NCBI GenBank assembly: GCA_021018815.1
Contig: JAITYX010000008.1
Location: 2,912,001 to 2,976,000 of the forward strand
From: Talinum fruticosum
Lineage: Eukaryota; Streptophyta; Magnoliopsida; Caryophyllales; Talinaceae
Length of the DNA stretch: 64,000 bases
Direction: 5' to 3'
A program made the position numbers and the translations under genes. Positions 25,301-37,079 of this stretch are shown here, piece by piece (the first letter of the stretch is position 1; every line of letters begins with the position of its first letter). Under the pieces are notes generated by a model. That model did no database searches and was not told the DNA's origin. It was given only the letters and a program-made list of their open reading frames with translations.

Positions 25301-25962
25301 TATTCGGCTTCAGGTCAAAATGAGATTGTTTCTAATGAGATTACTGTGTTGAAGTCAACAGGTAAAGTGTAGGTTTATAGGTCTGCTCGTTACCTAACGT
25401 TAAAGAAAACTACTAGAAAGTCACTGCTAGATATCAAACAAATAAATGTTCCTTCCAATAGATAGATGGACAAGACAAAGGACGGCCTATGCAGGTTGAA
25501 ATTAAACACAGGCAGTGGTGCTAGGTACTGACCTGGTCCAACTAGGCTGAAAAGCATTCATTCCGTATCTATACAGATCCGATGTAAACGGAACCCAGAA
25601 TAAGAGTTGTACTTGTAAGTTGTCGAACTTGTTGTAAGGTAATAATATAAGGCAAACATCAAAGTTCCATAATTAACCAAATAATTCAGTCAAATTCAGT
25701 TGGAATTCACAACTGTTTTCACAGAAGAGCATTATAAAACATTGATATGAACAACGTCAACAAGATTAACTGGAAAACATACATTCTGAAATCCTAGCCC
25801 AAAAAAGACTCAGGAGAATCTTTCCACCACTTTGGACAGCAAGTAAATCTTATATGTACAAAACAGACCTATCTGAAACAGGGGGACCCAAATGCCAAAA
25901 CCACATCTTTTTTGGCCTAATTTGGGGCCAGGAACTAGGTTAAAAGCAAATTTTGGGTGCTC
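22313..25962. other. WRKY upstream region and intergenic DNA
   Basis: Directly upstream of the WRKY start is a CT-rich leader (GA on the + strand, about 22355-22392). Beyond 22550 the DNA is AT-rich with no recognisable gene. A TATA-like CTATATATATTAG lies at about 24795-24808 (+) after a GC-richer block, but no reading frame follows it. 25640-25962 is probably the 3' UTR of the MinE gene. Confidence 0.5.
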
Positions 25963-28334
25963 TCATGTCATTGGGTTCTCATTTGGGACATAGAAATCAA
26001 ACCGAACATCGACGGAACCTGAACTCTCGCCGTCATCTTTGTATTCTACATTCATTATAGACCCAGCTTCATCCACCTCCTGATACTCAGGCTTAACTCG
26101 TCGTACAGGCACAGTGACAGAGTACACAGTCCCGAGGTCTGTATCAGTAGAGACACTCAACTGCACCTTTTCTTGGGACTCTATCTCCACAAAGTCTGAT
26201 AAAGCGCCCACAATGCTCTTCACTATCCTCCTTTTAGCCTCATCACTTACAGCACATCGATCGGAGAATAAGATCATCTTCAACCGCTGCTTAGCAATCA
26301 TTGCGTTGGAGCTCCTCGTTTTCAGTGGGGGAAAATAATCTTCCATGCTAAGTTTAGACGCTCGAAGAAGTTCATGTTAATAGCATTCAAGAGAAAGGTT
26401 TCAGCCTCTTGGCTTATGGATTTTATAGACATCTTATCATCTCCAGTTGCTCCACAAGTTAGATTGGACTGGCAGCGGACACTCAGGCCACCGGACATGC
26501 TGCTCAACTTTTTGGGGGCAATCTCAGAAATACTAAGTGCTCCATTAAGGAAACCAGAATGCTCTACCTGCACCCAAGCAACACAATTTAACAATTTATG
26601 TTTTTATCAAGTGAAACCTGGTGTTATTGAACCAAAATTTCATCATCAGACATAATATTACTATCTACCCTTGGATAATAATGAGTAGATTACGTTTGAA
26701 GTTTAAATTAGCAATACAATATTTCTTGATACATCCTATACTCTCTCAAACCAAAAGAGAAAAAAAAAAATCCCGCACATCATTCTCTACACTCCTGAAT
26801 GCAAAGCTAGAGTACAGAAAATCTCCACTGGGAAGCCCGGGGTGGCAGGGGGCGAGGGATCACACATACACATCGATAACAAACATGACTTGCTTTTCAG
26901 TAAATAGTGTTCATCATTTAGGTTACACAAACACAAGTTATCCTCCTCTCAAATATGACATAAGGTCTGCAACCGAAACAGAACAAATCTTAAGAGGAAG
27001 CAGCAGTATAACTAGTCACATGCATTGCAGCATTACCATTTCCAACACAAATGTCAAAAATATCAGCAGACTCTTCGTGTAACTACAAGTATGATATGCA
27101 TCTAAATTATGGTCCCATATAACTAGATTGATGTTAGCTAAGGGCTCTGTAAAGAGAAGAGGGAATTTTACTTCCTGGAAACTACACATTCTTGCTCTCC
27201 CACAGGTCCACATAATCATAAACATCACATAAGTGTGTAACATTCATCAATTTCCCGGCCTGAAAAAGAAAATAGGAAATATGGTACCTCCATCAAGTTA
27301 TCTCACTACCTGACCAAACATCACTTCAACTGGTCATCGTCGCTACCCCTAGCACTGCAAGTCAGTGTTCCACCGGATCCAGATTCCAGAATAAGTTCTT
27401 CATTTTGTATTCTAGGATTTACCAACATAATTACCACTTTCAACAATACCGACATTTCAGTTATCCAATCCTCCAGCCATTCTTCAGGTAAACTTATGCC
27501 GTTAAAAAATCATATGACTGCTTTAGGATAGAAATTCGTAAATGATATCTAACATACTCCCCTTTCAAGGATTTCACTTAACTTCAATTTATAATTTACA
27601 TATTATACCTGAAATCATCATGATATTCTTTCCCCTCGAAGATTGAAATCCGGTCACTTGAAAATGAGAGGTCAATAGAACACCCACATTAGGCGAGAGG
27701 TAAATAGAACACCCACATTAGGCCTTTGCAGTCACTGAGCTTGCTTTCCTCATATAGGACGAAATATTTACTCGACTGGATTATAGTGGATATGATAATT
27801 TGCTATTTATTCTAACCTTGGCTCACTGCCCTTGCTCTTGAATTGCTTTCATTCCTAAACATATCTCAGTCTCTTCCAAATGCTTCCCAAAGACACAGAA
27901 AATTAAAGAAAAAGGCCGGCCAAGATCAAAATCCAATCCTAACAATCAATCAAATGCAATTCAACGTTTAATTGGCGGCTCGAGACTCCTCTTAAACCTT
28001 AAACGGAGACAGAACATTGCACACAATTGGGACACAGAAGTCGGGAAAAACCCTAACATGGTTTAACAGTCCCAAACCAAAATCGCCAAAAAAATGGACG
28101 AATTGAAAGTTGTCCATTAGAATTCGAGCTATGAATTTAACATTAACATATAGTATCAAGTCTAAGCAACCCATAGCAGATGCGGAGAGAGGGAAGACAT
28201 AAGAAAGGCACCAAATAATAACATCAAAATGGAAAAAGGGTGACCTTGGACGAAGAATGTGTGGAGCTCCGAAGAGGGTGGGTGCGGCGCGGGGCTAGCG
28301 TTGCGAATACCCCCAGATCCCCTGCAATTGCCAT
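25963..28334 (-). CDS. MINE1: Plastid division site factor MinE, ~231 aa (one-base break)
   Basis: Two exons: 28334-28245 (30 codons, a Ser/Arg-rich start of a plastid transit peptide) and 26567-25963, joined in phase 0 as SSSK|VEHSGF. MinE works with MinD inside chloroplasts to place the FtsZ ring at mid-plastid. The protein has the plant MinE signatures LLNAINMNFFERLNLAWKII (the MinD-interacting region, about residues 89-108), then AKQRLKMILFSDRC and DLGTVYSVTVPVRRVKPEYQ. The exon 2 frame stops just after KIIFP and resumes one frame over at PLKTRSSNA. One extra C in the C5 run (26327-26331) would restore it and give about 231 residues, the normal size for plant MinE. The gene is head-to-head with RRG. 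An assembly error is the best explanation for the break. Confidence 0.92.
27666..27723. repeat. 29-bp tandem duplication in the MinE intron
   Basis: Two adjacent 29-bp units, 27666-27694 and 27695-27723, differ at one base (GGTCAATAG versus GGTAAATAG). They lie inside the only intron of the MinE gene. This is a recent local duplication and no function is suggested. Confidence 0.95.
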
Positions 28335-29249
28335 CTCTCTATCTCTCTCTCCCTTCGGGAAGTCACCAAGTTCACTGTGAGGGAGCTTCGGGGTGTGGTT
28401 AAGGTTTGGGCATGGAAGGCTTTCTTCCCCAGCCACTGCGACGCCGTTTCGTGGATTTGTCCTTGCCTAAATCTCTTTGTTTCTATCGAGGAGGTTGACC
28501 AAATCATAACGTGCTAAGGCAAGGGAGGGAAGTTAATCGTATACGATGTCCAACTCACGTTCCACCTTGTTATCCCTCCACTTAATTTTTTGTTCTAAAA
28601 TAATTTTATGGATATATAAAAACTATCTTAATTAAAGGTTTAAGTTGATAGTTAAAGATTTAAAAATACCTACTTAAAATATCACTTTAAAATAGATATA
28701 TATTAATTACATGTTACATGCAATTAAAGTGCTAGTTCGATGTTAAAACATCAACTTATTAACACATTAATATTTAGCTGATTGACGTTTTAATTTGATT
28801 AAAACGATATATTTTACATCAAATGTTATCGCCAAATAGAACATGAAAGCAAAATCTAACAAAAAGTAAAGCTTGAGTACAAACATAAAAAGGAAAAAAA
28901 TTAATCAAAATAAAAATATAGTATAAAGAATTAAAAAACACATAATCAGTTTAAAAATACTCAAAATAATGAGCTTAAGAATAAAAAGTACCCAAGACAT
29001 TAGATTTAAGAATAACTAAATAAGTGATATAGATTTGATTTTCAACCATTCTGCCTTGATGATTTGAAATAAGGACTTTTTTTGTGCAAATAAAACATAA
29101 AAAATCGGTTATATTTTGATTAATTATTTATGGTGTATTAGTTGAACGTTGATGGATAGATTTCAATAATATAGATAAACAAATATTGTTAAAATTATGA
29201 TAAACAATTCATATAAAAAATAGGCAATAACACAATGGTCACTTGCACA
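28335..29249. promoter_or_regulatory. Shared upstream region of MinE (-) and RRG (+), MinE side
   Basis: MinE and RRG are transcribed away from each other. Without the hAT element (29250-30558), their start codons would be only about 1.2 kb apart, so the region probably carries promoters for both. The MinE side starts with GA repeats in the leader on the gene strand (+ CT at about 28332-28352) and then becomes very AT-rich. No specific factor-binding site can be assigned. Confidence 0.5.
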
Positions 29250-30558
29250 TAGGGGTGTAACTTAGCCGAGCCGGCTCGCGAGCCTTCGCGAGCCGGCTCG
29301 TATAAAAGCTTGCCAAGCCGAGATTTTGACGAATCCGAGCCAAGCCGAGCCGAGCCTGGAAAGTTATCCGAGCCGAGCTCGAGCTTGCAATGTTGGAGCT
29401 CGTAAGCTCACCGAGCCTACACGAGCCCATTACATACGAGCCGAACGAACGAACGAGTAAACGAGCCGAGCAAACGAGCCGAACGAGCCGAGCAAACGAG
29501 CCGAACGAGTCTAAACAAGCTCGGCTCGTCGAGCTTACACAAGCTAATTACAAATGAACCTAAACAAATTGAAACAAATGAGCTAAAATTTGTGGAGATT
29601 AGTATGTGAAAAACTTTTTATTTTTATCACCGATCTAGCAATTAATTTAAATTTTTTAATTTAGCATAATTATTTTGATTTATATTTCTTAAGTAAAGCA
29701 TTTGGTTATACCTAATCTATTAAAACTTTTGTTTACCAATTACTAACATTTATATACATGAAAACCCAAAATCAAGATAGATGAAATGTTAATAATGAAT
29801 ATATGATTCACATTAATCTAGTGCATGAGGTAGAGTGATTGATCCATATCGTAACTCGTTAGATCCTAAAACGGTGGAAGCTTTGATATGTGGAGGTGAT
29901 TGGTTCCATCATCTACATGGTGTCACAAAAAAGAGTAGGATGGTAGTTTTTTGTCAATTTAAAGTATAAATTAAAATAAAATTGTATTAATGATTTAGTT
30001 GTAACTTTTATTTATCTCCCTTTCTCAGTTGTCAAAAGAAGACGATCAACTTAAAAAGTTCATATTGCCAATGTCTAATGAAGGATCGACGTGTCCACTT
30101 TGATAACATTTTGCTATATTGGAAATGTGAAATAAAGAGCCCTTTTTTTTAATAGTGAATGATAGATGTTATTGTTACAAGGATTTTAAATTAAAATTCA
30201 AGTTTTTTAGTAATTTGTATTTCATTATCAAAGAGTCAAATGTTTTATTTATGTTTTATACTATTTTTTAAGTGATATATTGTGATTGTTGAGAAAAAGA
30301 GTCTCAATTAAATTTAATTTTATGTTTTTATAGCAAGTATATATAAAAGATGACTTTGAACCTAAAAACAGGAGTTTAATAGAAACTTTTGACGAGCCAA
30401 TGACGAGTGGAGCTTGGGCTCGAGCTTTGTGAGCCGAGCTCGAGCTTGATTGTGCCGAGCTTAGCGAGCCACGAGCCGAGCTCGAGCTACAAATAATACT
30501 CACGAGTCGAGCTTCGAGCTGACAGATTTGGGCTCAGCTCAGCTCGAATACACCCCTA
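29250..30558. mobile_element. Non-autonomous hAT-type transposon, 1309 bp
   Basis: It has perfect 10-bp terminal inverted repeats, TAGGGGTGTA (29250-29259) and TACACCCCTA (30549-30558), and an exact 8-bp target duplication, CTTGCACA (29242-29249 and 30559-30566). The 8-bp duplication and TAGGGGTG ends identify the hAT superfamily. Dense subterminal repeats of GAGCCGAGC, CGAGCTC and ACGAGCC fill 29263-29530 and, in reverse orientation, 30390-30545. They include a tandem stretch of about 22-bp units at 29459-29515. In hAT elements such motifs bind the transposase. The interior is AT-rich with no transposase frame, so movement would need a transposase supplied from elsewhere. It lies 311 bp upstream of the RRG start codon. 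Confidence 0.93.
29459..29515. repeat. Subterminal ACGAGCCGA tandem array of the hAT element
   Basis: AAACGAGCCGAGC and AAACGAGCCGAACGAGCCGAGC units repeat in tandem, preceded by ACGA repeats. Matching inverted motifs occur at the opposite end of the element. The array is far richer in GC than flanking DNA and is best read as a cluster of transposase-binding sites, by analogy with other hAT elements. Confidence 0.8.
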
Positions 30559-30869
30559 CTTGCACATATCAAAACGACCATCCATTTCATTCTTCACTCC
30601 TAACCCAGCAAATTCATGGTATATTTGGAGACACCTAAGTTAACCTACCCCAGAGCCAGTAGGGCAAAGCCTTCTTTTTTGGGGAGTGAAAATTGTAAAT
30701 CATTTGCCCAAGTCGTTTGTTGCTGAAATAAACTTGGTGAAAGAATCAAACTTGTGAAAAAATTGGCTTCGCGCAACGAGAGAGAACTGCTCCATTGATG
30801 CCGCCAAGGCCAATCTGATTCTGAAGGTGGTTGTTGATGAAGAATCCATCGCCATCGTCGTCATAGTGA

Positions 30870-33800
30870 ATGGGGAGATGGGCAGCTTACCGTCTTCTCC
30901 GCCGCCTCTCCTCTTTTTCCTCCAAAACATCTTCGATCCCATCTTCTCCCTCTCTATCTTCCAAACCCCACGCTTTATCCTCCTCAAATCCCGTTTCCCA
31001 ATTTCGTCGCTTTAGGCGCCTTTCTTCTATCTCATCGTCTTCTGCTGCAGCCTTGGCGGTTGATTTGGATTATGGGTCTCGTTATGTTGGTGAGAATTAT
31101 GCAGAGGAAGTTCAATCCAGCGAAGATGGGGAAGCAACTGCTAAGATTCCCGTCAAAGCTTTCTTTCTTTCTACAAGGTTTGTGCTTTTACTTCTTTTAA
31201 GCAAAGATCCTTTTTTGTTGATATGGGTAGTTGATTTTTTCCTGGTTTAATGGTTTTTGATGTGGAATTTGTTAAAATTGTGTTCATCCTTTAAATAGCC
31301 TGGTTTTATTCTTTAAGATGCTGAAATGAGAGGAAATCTGGAAGGATGAATTAGGAAGTTGATGGGGAAAGAAATTGAGAGAATTAAGATGTTTCGGAAC
31401 TAATCGTTGTTCGAGTCCTTGAGATAAGAATTAAGTAGGGTTATACTTGGGAATCACTGATGCTCTTTGTTCAGCTTGCTCCCTGTGTATTCATCATCTG
31501 AAAGTCGAGCTCTGTAAAATGAGACTCTTAGACTGAGGAGGGTGATTGCAACTTCCGCTCTTTGTTAATGCGTCCATTCTGTAATCAAATTGTGGAAAGG
31601 TTTTGCTGTGAAATTATTTACTAGTTATATGACCTGAATTTGGGAAACATTTATGGAATATTCATTCTTCAGTTATCTATTTATGTCATATTCCTGGTCA
31701 CTGAAAAAGCTGGAGATTGCAAATTGGTTTAGCCCCTTGGCTTGAGGCTGAGCTTCATGCAGAGGGGTAGGAAACAGATGATCTTGTACTTGGTGAGATT
31801 GAGATGATTTTAGTGCCAATGTTTAGGGATACTAAGAGTGTATTTGGGAATGTTTTTCTGCTGATCAATTTATGACCGTTAGCTCCTTTGCAATGTTTTC
31901 AGTAAGGATTTGAGCTTGCTTGTACTGTATATGTTTCAAATTGAAGCTTAATGGGGCAAAAGGAGATATTAGCTAACAATGAAAAGCAGGCACCAAATCC
32001 ATTGTATTCTTCGTCTTCCCCCGTGACCTTTTTTGTGACTTTCCATATTCTCCAAGTGAGGGTGTTCGGCACTCTTTGTTGTATCTCTACCAGATATATA
32101 CTATTGCTCTCTTTCACCTGGATATTATCTTTGGGGTTTGACTCAATCATGCTTACTTTTCTTTATCATTATTCTTTTGTGGTTGCTATCATTTGGCCTC
32201 ACAGAGTCAGGGTTTTGGCAGTATCAACTTGAGGAGCATGCAAGCAGAGAATGAAGGGAATGTTGTTAAGAATCAAAGCTCCCAGACCTCCCGGATCTCT
32301 CGGACCTCAAATTACATTACACTCGGATTCTGCGATACTGTAAGCCTTTATGAAGTATTGTCATTTGCAGTTCTAATGCTTTCATTTTATCATTTGTTTG
32401 CTTTCATCTTGTTATAGTTTTTGTTCCCAATTAGTTCTTTACTTTTTGTTTGGGCAAAATAACTTGGTTTTGTAATAGAAATGGGCTTACTGATTGGCAA
32501 TGATGCATTTAACAAACTAGAGATACAGCCTTAAGCAAGGGCCCCCTTCTGTTGTGGTATAAGAATTTGTCTATCCTGTATGTGGTTCACCATTGTAGTG
32601 CCTGGAAGTCTAGGTTTTAAATTAGCTCAGCTCTACTCAAAGAATCAGAATGTAATCCATTGTAGAAGGACGATAAAGTTTATGTTTCAATTTGTGGTGA
32701 TTCACCTTGTCTATTGCATTGTTGATGCAGATGTCTTATAAACATTTTTGTTCCTTTTTATGATGATACCCTTTCTCGCAGATAGCCAGTTATAGATCTG
32801 AAATTAGAGGGTGCCTATCATCTAAAGATAGAAGTGGAAAAATAAAACCATAGATGAAGCCCAGTAAAACACAATAAAGGTGGCAAGCAACCTTTAAGGC
32901 AGAGTTCTGTTTGATATGCATGGTGGATATCTGCACAATTCTGGTCTGGATATTTCTTTTCCTGAGATAAACATATACTTAGCGGTTTCAAACAGCTGTG
33001 GAAGTGCTTCACGTATCAAAATTATCTATAAATTTAGGTCAGTGGCAACTCACAAGTGCATATGTCTATTTTACTCATATGTAGCTAGAAGGTGGGACAG
33101 GCACAGCAACCGTTTTTACGGTAACTTGGTCCAAAATGAAGTGTCAAGTGCACTCTATCAGAGTATCGAGTTCAAAATGAGTACTTGATCTCAAATAAAG
33201 AGCCAAGTAACATAACATAGGTGTGGAATTTGTAGGAACTTCCTCTCGCGAACAATCACTTTGTTCACAATGAAAACCCAAGTTAAGCAAATGGGGCTTT
33301 TGTGACTGCAAGTTAAGCAATTCTGAGTTAAGCAAATGAAGGTGTCAAGTGTCATTACCTAAGGTTTTGTTAAGTACACTCTTTGTCAGAGTATGGTGGC
33401 AGCTGTCATATTTCCCAATTTATGATCACATGCTTTTTTTTGTACAAAATAAGGTGTCAAGTGTCAGTACTGAAGTTGAATCTTGGACCGCCAATGTGTG
33501 ACACAGTGAAGAGTTTGGATGACCTTGAATAGTTCATGCTTATTTGCGTTATGAATTTTTTGGTTATTTATGCACTCTTCCGTCAAATACTTCTATAGTT
33601 CCATCTGACGAGAAGATTCAACTCGGACAACCAAATGCTATAGGTTACATGATGCATTCCTAAAAAATTTCTACTGTGTAATGTCAAATTTTTATTTGGA
33701 AAGAACCATTTGAAACTTTTTAAGTTTTTTTGTGTTAACATGGCATCTTTAACTTCAGGGAATGGAACTCGAGAAGAATGTGAGTTGCAATCGCTACATG

Positions 33801-36276
33801 GTGGTATTTCAGTATGGCTCTGCTGTCCTCTTCAATGTTGAGGATCATGAAGTTGATTCCTTTCTGAACATAGCTAAGAAGCATGCTTCTGGAGAGCCAA
33901 AAGAAAAAGAGATGAGGAAAGATGGTAATTTGAGAAAACCTATGGCTGTAGAATCTTAATGAATTAGCATGTGTTTACCATGATACATTAGCTGCTTATT
34001 AATTTATGGTCTATTTGTTATTTACATGCCGGAGTCTCTCAAAGTTTTCTCAGGTAGTTGTGTAATTTCTGTATGAAATGGCTTTAATGGAAATAGCCTG
34101 ACACATCTATACTGATAAGAGTGTCTTGAAATTTGTATCTTCTTTGATTAATAGAAAGCAGGACTGTATGTGGATAGGCATGCCTTGAGTTACAGCTAGT
34201 TTTGCAACCAAACTAATTGGGCACATAGTCAGAAGTAGAAGTTTACTTACTTCGCCTCTTCCTATTATATTTGGCAAGCAGCCATTATCTTTATCTCTGT
34301 CTTCCATGCCCCAAGCTCTATCCTTATTTCCCAGAGTACATTAGAATGTGCATATGTTGTGAACTTCAGACCGCTACTTTGTGGCCTCAAGTTAATCTAA
34401 TTAAATGGTGTTCTGCTCCCAATTGATGGTTACACTTCCATTTGAGAGATACCGTTGGGTTCTCATTATCATAGATTTAACAAATAGTTCTCTTGCATGC
34501 AACTCTGAGTAAAATACTTTTTCCTTTCTGATTTGCAAATATACATTCTGGTTGCCTCTTCTGTATTCTGTCTTTCAGCTCATATGCCTCTATGTGAACA
34601 GATTATACAATAAAGGAGGATCCTGCACTTGTTGAGGATATGCAGGGTGGTGCTGACTATATAGTTCTTAAAAATCTTGATACTGATGGTATTCGCATTA
34701 TTGGAAGTGTGCTTGGCCAAAGTATTGCTTTAGACTATTTTGTATCTCAGGTAATTTGCTTTTATCATGCCTTATCTAAGGACACTGACAAAGTAGTCAT
34801 TTTAAATGTTGAACCCCCCAAAAAAAAAGGAAGAAGAAAGAAAAAAGGCAACAAATGAAATATTGGCCGTAGTCTTACGTGGTCACATATGTTAATGTGG
34901 TACTACTGTGATACTGGTGCATCAGAAGTAACTCCCTGGAGTGTGAAGAAATTTGCATTCAGAGTTATATTTTTCTTTTGCATGTTCCAGGTTGACGAAT
35001 TGGTTGAAGAATTCGCAGCTATAAATCGTGAAATGCAGGAGACTGGAAAATTTAAAATGCATAGAAAGAAGCTCTTTCAACTTGTTGGCAGAGCAAATTC
35101 AAATCTTGCTGATATCATCCTTAGAGTTGGTCTTTTTGACAGGTATAAAACCTTGACTTCACAGTTACCGTAGCTTTGCATAACTCGTGGGAACTGTCTA
35201 TGGACTTCCTCTACTTCCTTTTTATGTAGTCAACCATTTTTAAATCTAGAAATCATGGAACCAGTCTCTGTAATTTTGCAATCTAGAGATAAAACTGCTA
35301 CATCGGAACCCCCCACAACAAAAAAAGAAAGAAAGAAAACACCTTGCATAGCAGCGGGATTTTCAGGGTATGGATTTGGATTTGGATGGAGCTCTGACAG
35401 GACATGAATATTTGCAACTTGCGGTCTATTTTCCAAGTTTCCATGGCTATACCTACACTGACCAAGTAATGGGGACATTGAGTCAAAACTATCTTCATAA
35501 ATGAAGAGACAACTCAGGGTGAATGTCAATTGGATTCAGCCAGGCTCAGATGTAGGAAGTTGAGTAGATAAGGGATTTTTTTTTGGGGGCGGGGGCAGGG
35601 GGTGTCTGTGGCTCAAATCATGAACTATTTTTTGTGACAATTTTCAAGTGGAATTAGGAATGAGGGGAACATATTTTATTTTGGTGCTGAAAGCATGTGA
35701 AGACGCTGGGAAGTAGAAAATGGTTACCATAAATAGCATACAGCCACCTTTAGCAATAATAAATAGATAAATAGCATACTGGAAAAAATATTGTAGATTC
35801 TCAAAAAAAAAATAAAAAAATTTGCTGGTGCTCCTTGTGTTCATCCTGGCATCCTGGTTGGCATGAATTTGATTTCATGTTGGGACTGAGCATATTTGTT
35901 TCCTCCTGATATGGATCAGGTCAGAGATTGCTTGGAGGGAGGCAAAATATGCAGAAATAAATGAGTATCTCCGGGAAGAGTATGAGGTCGCTCAACGCTT
36001 TGGGAATCTTGATATCAAGCTGAAATTTGTCGAGGTATGGTGTCTATTTCAACTCACGTTCTATTTTGTTCGAAATCTTCTGTATATGTCGATAATAAAG
36101 AATCTCCAATATCAAACTGTAAATTATGATTGCAGCACAACATCCATTTCCTGCAAGAAGTCCTGCAGAATAGGAAATCAGATCTCTTGGAGTGGTGCAT
36201 CATCATCTTGTTGAGTATGGAGAACGTAATTTCAGTATATGAAATCATCCGTGACTCAACGGCAGGATCCGTGTAG
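30870..36276 (+). CDS. RRG: Mitochondrial RMND1/DUF155 protein, RETARDED ROOT GROWTH type, 387 aa
   Basis: Seven exons join in frame: 30870-31177, 32207-32339, 33759-33924, 34602-34750, 34991-35142, 35920-36034 and 36136-36276, 1164 nt. The second acceptor is CACAGAG|TCAGGG, chosen because only it keeps the frame. The first ~65 residues are rich in Arg and Ser with no acids, a typical mitochondrial presequence. The DUF155 domain covers about residues 130-350, with YMVVFQYGSAVLFNVEDHE, LVGRANSNLADIILRVGLFDR and REEYEVAQRFGNLDIKLKFVEHN. The C-terminus (about residues 355-380) has a hydrophobic segment, as in RMND1/Sif family proteins anchored in the inner mitochondrial membrane. Arabidopsis RRG supports cell division in the root tip; human RMND1 supports mitochondrial translation. 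The gene is intact, divergent from MinE and convergent with DUF538. Confidence 0.92.
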
Positions 36277-37079
36277 CCCCACATTTAAGTCCATTCAATT
36301 CATTTTTCAACATTTATCAAATCAAATAGTCACATTTTTGCCTCGATGTCTTTGCCTCTCGTCGAGACTAGGAGTGAAGGAGTAGTACCTTGCTTTCTCA
36401 CTGGGTGGCGGCAATGATCATTTGTTCTTGCGGTTCATTTCAGACAAGCTCTCACAGTTTTGATGCGTACTATCATGAATATGAACCTTAACAATGTTAA
36501 TTTTTTCTGTAAAGGCTGATTCGTTGTTAGGACACATGCAACATAGAAACGGAATAGGTGTTTATAACTTTGCCCTAAGGGCAATGTTTCCGGAGCATCC
36601 AGGTTATCTATACACATGTTTTGGCAATAATACAGTGAGACACTCTATGTTCAACCATAAATTAAGGCAGGAAGCTGCTGCTTTTCTACTGGGATCGGAT
36701 GCGTTGTTTACTTATTGATTTTTCGACAAGCTCATCATAAGCATTTGCATTTAGACTAAAGTATGCCCTCATAGTTAACATGGCAGCATTACTATGGAGG
36801 TCAGGTAAGCCTAGAGTTGCAATATGGCAACATTGTGACCCGGTAACCTTTCAATTTGCTTGTGTAGTCTAATAATGTATCGATAATGTCATAGATTTCT
36901 AATCTAGCTTTTGAAGCACAAAAGCTCATCCCATAACCAAACAAAGGTTCAACTTACATAAATCATTTTGCCCTCGATTTTCCAGGGTATATGACAAAAA
37001 AGAATAGGAAATTATAAGACCGAAAGAATAACCAGTTTGCTACTGCCATAGACCATCTTTAACACCCCTACCCTAAAGC

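Noticed and set aside
26320..26345. A mini-intron joining the two MinE frames
   Set aside because: Only about 11 bases separate the conserved blocks, with no GT...AG pair and far below any plant intron size.
32916..33188. 90-codon open frame in RRG intron 2
   Set aside because: The exons on both sides join in frame without it and its composition is not protein-like.
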